Shown one piece after another: positions 62,484 through 64,000 of a DNA stretch of 64,000 nucleotides. The stretch's first letter is position 1, and every line of letters starts with the position of its first letter. This DNA comes from Kribbella rubisoli (lineage in GTDB: Bacteria; Actinomycetota; Actinomycetes; Propionibacteriales; Kribbellaceae). Where the stretch lies: the NCBI RefSeq assembly GCF_004217145.1, contig NZ_SHKR01000011.1, positions 868,001 through 932,000 on the forward strand. Direction: 5' to 3'. Under the pieces are notes generated by a model. The model had not been told where the DNA came from, made no database searches, and worked only from the letters and a program-made list of their open reading frames with translations. The position numbers were made by a program, and so were the translations under genes.

Positions 62484-63236
62484 TCAGCGGTCCTGGCTCG
62501 GGGTGCGGCCGGTGCGTTGTTTGTACTGGCGGCTGAAGTACGGAACGTCGGTGTAGCCGAGGGCGGCGGCTGTCTCGGTGACAGTCATGCCGCTCTCGGT
62601 GAGCAGTTGGTGCGCGCGGTCGATCCGGGCCTGGATGAGGTACTGCGCGGGTGACATCCCGAACTGCGCGACGAACCTTCTCGTGAACTGGGCACGACTG
62701 AGGGAGGCCTTGGAGGCCATCTCCGCCACGGTCCAGTCGCGGCCGGGATCCTGCCGGAGCTGCCGCGCGATCTCGTCGACGGCGGTGTCGGTGACGCGTC
62801 GGCCCGGGGTGTGGACGGCGTCCCAGATCAGCGCGATCAGTTGCTCGAGGCACAGTTCCGCCTGGCGCCGGCCGAGCGCATCCTGCCTGCGGTACGACGC
62901 GTCGCTCGTCCGGGCGAGGACGCCGAGCAGCTCGCGGTCCATCACCTCGCCCCAGCGCGGGTCGGGCGCTGCGCCGGTGGTCTGGAAGTGCATGCCGAAG
63001 ACCAGCAGCCGGCGGTGCGGGTCGTGGGTGGCGCGCGGCGCATCACCGGGCTGGAAGACCGCACAGATGCCGGGGTGCAGGTCCTGGCGTTCGCCGTTGA
63101 GAACCAGCTCGCCGCGGCCGTCCATCACGCACCAGAGCAGGTGGTCCGCCAGCGGGCGCGAGGTCCACGACCAGCTCGGCTCACACCGCCAGAAGGTCGG
63201 TGCGGACCTCAGCTCGAGCTCCAGTCGCTGCAACAA
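62484..63236 (-). CDS. AraC family transcriptional regulator
   Basis: 250 residues from TTG 63236, placed because GAGGAG lies upstream; longer starts would overlap the divergent PhyH gene. The N-terminal cupin-like arm domain has SWTSRPLADHLLWCVMDGRGELVLNGERQDLHPGICAVFQPGD. The C-terminal pair of AraC helix-turn-helices has WTVAEMASKASLSRAQFTRRFVAQFGMSPAQYLIQARIDRAHQLLTESGMTVTETAAALGYTDVPYFSRQYKQRTGRTPS. It probably activates the divergent dioxygenase gene in response to a small ligand such as a sugar. Confidence 0.9.
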   Translation of the reverse strand: MLQRLELELRSAPTFWRCEPSWSWTSRPLADHLLWCVMDGRGELVLNGERQDLHPGICAVFQPGDAPRATHDPHRRLLVFGMHFQTTGAAPDPRWGEVMDRELLGVLARTSDASYRRQDALGRRQAELCLEQLIALIWDAVHTPGRRVTDTAVDEIARQLRQDPGRDWTVAEMASKASLSRAQFTRRFVAQFGMSPAQYLIQARIDRAHQLLTESGMTVTETAAALGYTDVPYFSRQYKQRTGRTPSQDR

Positions 63237-63337
63237 AAGTTCAACTCCTCGCGCGAATCCTCCGTGGTTCGGCGCCGGTACCAGGCAGGAGAATTGGTTC
63301 CGACAAGCAGCGTAGAGCACATCCGCGGGAGTCGTGC

Positions 63338-64000
63338 ATGAGCGTTTCATCCAACGTCGACGTCGTACTTCGGGAAGAGTTCGAGCGGACCGGTTACACG
63401 CTGGTGCGTGGGCTGTTCAGCACCGACGAGGTCGACCGGTTGCGGGACCACTACATGGAGGTCCGGCAGCGCGGTCCGCGGGCGAACGACTTCGCGGGGC
63501 ACAACTCCACCGACCGCGACCCGCTGAAGCGGTACCCGCGGATGGCGCAGATGCACCGCTGGGACGAGGCGTCACTGCAGTGGATGATCGACCCGCGGAT
63601 CGACGAGGTCATGACGACGCTGCTCGGGCGGTCGCCGTACGCCGTCCAGACGATGGTCTACTTCAAGCCGCCGGGCTCCCGCGGGCAGGCGTTGCACCAG
63701 GACAACTTCTATCTGAAGGCCGATCCGGGGACGTGCGTCGCGGCGTGGATGGCGCTCGACCGGGTCGACGAGGCGAACGGGTGCCTCGAGGTCGTGCCCG
63801 GCTCGCACCGGTGGCCGATCCTGTGCACGGAGAAGGCCGACACCACGGTCAGCTTCACCGACGTCACGGTGCCGCTGCCGTCGACCGGGTCCGCCGTACC
63901 GGTCGAGATGGAGCCAGGCGACGTGCTGTTCTTCCACGGGGCGCTGGTGCACGGGAGCAACCCGAACGTCACCACGGACCGGTTCCGGCGGGCGCTGATC
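63338..64000 (+). CDS. Phytanoyl-CoA dioxygenase (PhyH) family protein, cut by the window edge
   Basis: 221 codons from ATG 63338, open at the right end. Fe(II)/2-oxoglutarate oxygenase: the HxD of the 2-His-1-carboxylate triad is His120 and Asp122 (LHQDNFYL), the distal His is His205 (LVHGSNPN), and the 2-oxoglutarate-binding Arg is probably Arg218 (FRRALI). EANGCLEVVPGSHRW is family-typical. It hydroxylates a small substrate. The AraC/PhyH divergent pair is common in actinomycete sugar or secondary-metabolite loci. Confidence 0.9.
   Translation, partial: MSVSSNVDVVLREEFERTGYTLVRGLFSTDEVDRLRDHYMEVRQRGPRANDFAGHNSTDRDPLKRYPRMAQMHRWDEASLQWMIDPRIDEVMTTLLGRSPYAVQTMVYFKPPGSRGQALHQDNFYLKADPGTCVAAWMALDRVDEANGCLEVVPGSHRWPILCTEKADTTVSFTDVTVPLPSTGSAVPVEMEPGDVLFFHGALVHGSNPNVTTDRFRRALI

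Noticed and set aside
1..64000. tRNA genes, rRNA genes, insertion sequences and prophage genes
   Set aside because: None was found on either strand: no transposase motifs, no integrase, no cloverleaf-like sequence that I could support.

Overview
The window looks like a chromosomal segment of a high-GC actinomycete. Supporting signs are strong G/C third-position bias, GTG/TTG and leaderless starts, an IdeR/DtxR iron regulator, two F420-type luciferase-like oxidoreductases, a mycothiol-type (TIGR03086/DinB-like) protein, a CGNR zinc-finger protein, an ECF42-type sigma factor and many TetR/GntR regulators. The overall style fits Kribbella or a relative in the Propionibacteriales. That is an inference from style; no rRNA or other species marker is present. 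There are no tRNA or rRNA genes, no CRISPR array, no transposase and no phage genes. The segment is a mosaic of small housekeeping and accessory operons, many of them divergent regulator/target pairs with readable palindromic operators.

Layout. 0-1 kb: 5' part of a glycyl-tRNA synthetase alpha-subunit gene. 1-9.7 kb: TetR/LLM oxidoreductase, ECF42 sigma factor, hydrolases, Mn/Fe superoxide dismutase, a frameshifted quinone-oxidoreductase-like gene, DGPF/YciI proteins and an SDR/TetR pair. 9.7-14 kb: LCP cell-wall protein, epimerase, membrane protein and a GntR-TetR fusion regulator. 14-18 kb: iron-siderophore ABC importer behind an iron box. 18-25 kb: HhH-GPD protein, DinB-like protein, FAD monooxygenase, 2,4-dienoyl-CoA reductase with PadR, and a KhtTU-like K+/H+ antiporter. 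25-28 kb: alkylation-repair operon (Ada-AlkA, GNAT, Ogt) divergent from an SDR. 28-33 kb: LLM oxidoreductase, LacI regulator and secreted glycosidase. 33.3-33.6 kb: a gene-free stretch with a structured RNA and DnaA-box-like repeats. 33.6-37.7 kb: YtrA-type GntR/ABC-2 module, then SPFH, ribbon-helix-helix and GPP34 genes. 37.9-41.6 kb: pabB-pabC, a methyltransferase and ideR. 41.6-48 kb: photolyase, a second YtrA-type ABC module, amino-acid permease/HIT/TetR and a small protein. 48-52 kb: amino-sugar operon (ROK kinase, NagA, PfkB, class II aldolase). 52-56 kb: TetR, hotdog-like protein, CGNR protein, SPFH with a coiled-coil partner, and a small structured RNA with a 12-residue ORF. 56-64 kb: TetR/MMPL exporter, pdxH, a degenerate asparagine-synthase-like gene, citrate synthase 2 and an AraC/PhyH pair.

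Most novel signals. (1) Three dispersed repeats of exactly 92 bp, each with conserved 24-bp inverted arms around an unrelated 44-bp centre, each starting 1-2 nt after a stop codon. (2) A minus-strand RNA candidate near 33.3-33.5 kb with promoter, terminator and two hairpins whose loops are complementary over 7 nt. (3) An RNA gene near 55.6-55.8 kb encoding a 12-residue peptide behind a perfect Shine-Dalgarno sequence and ending in a branched terminator. Several operators are clear enough to predict the regulons of the local TetR, PadR, LacI, GntR and IdeR proteins.
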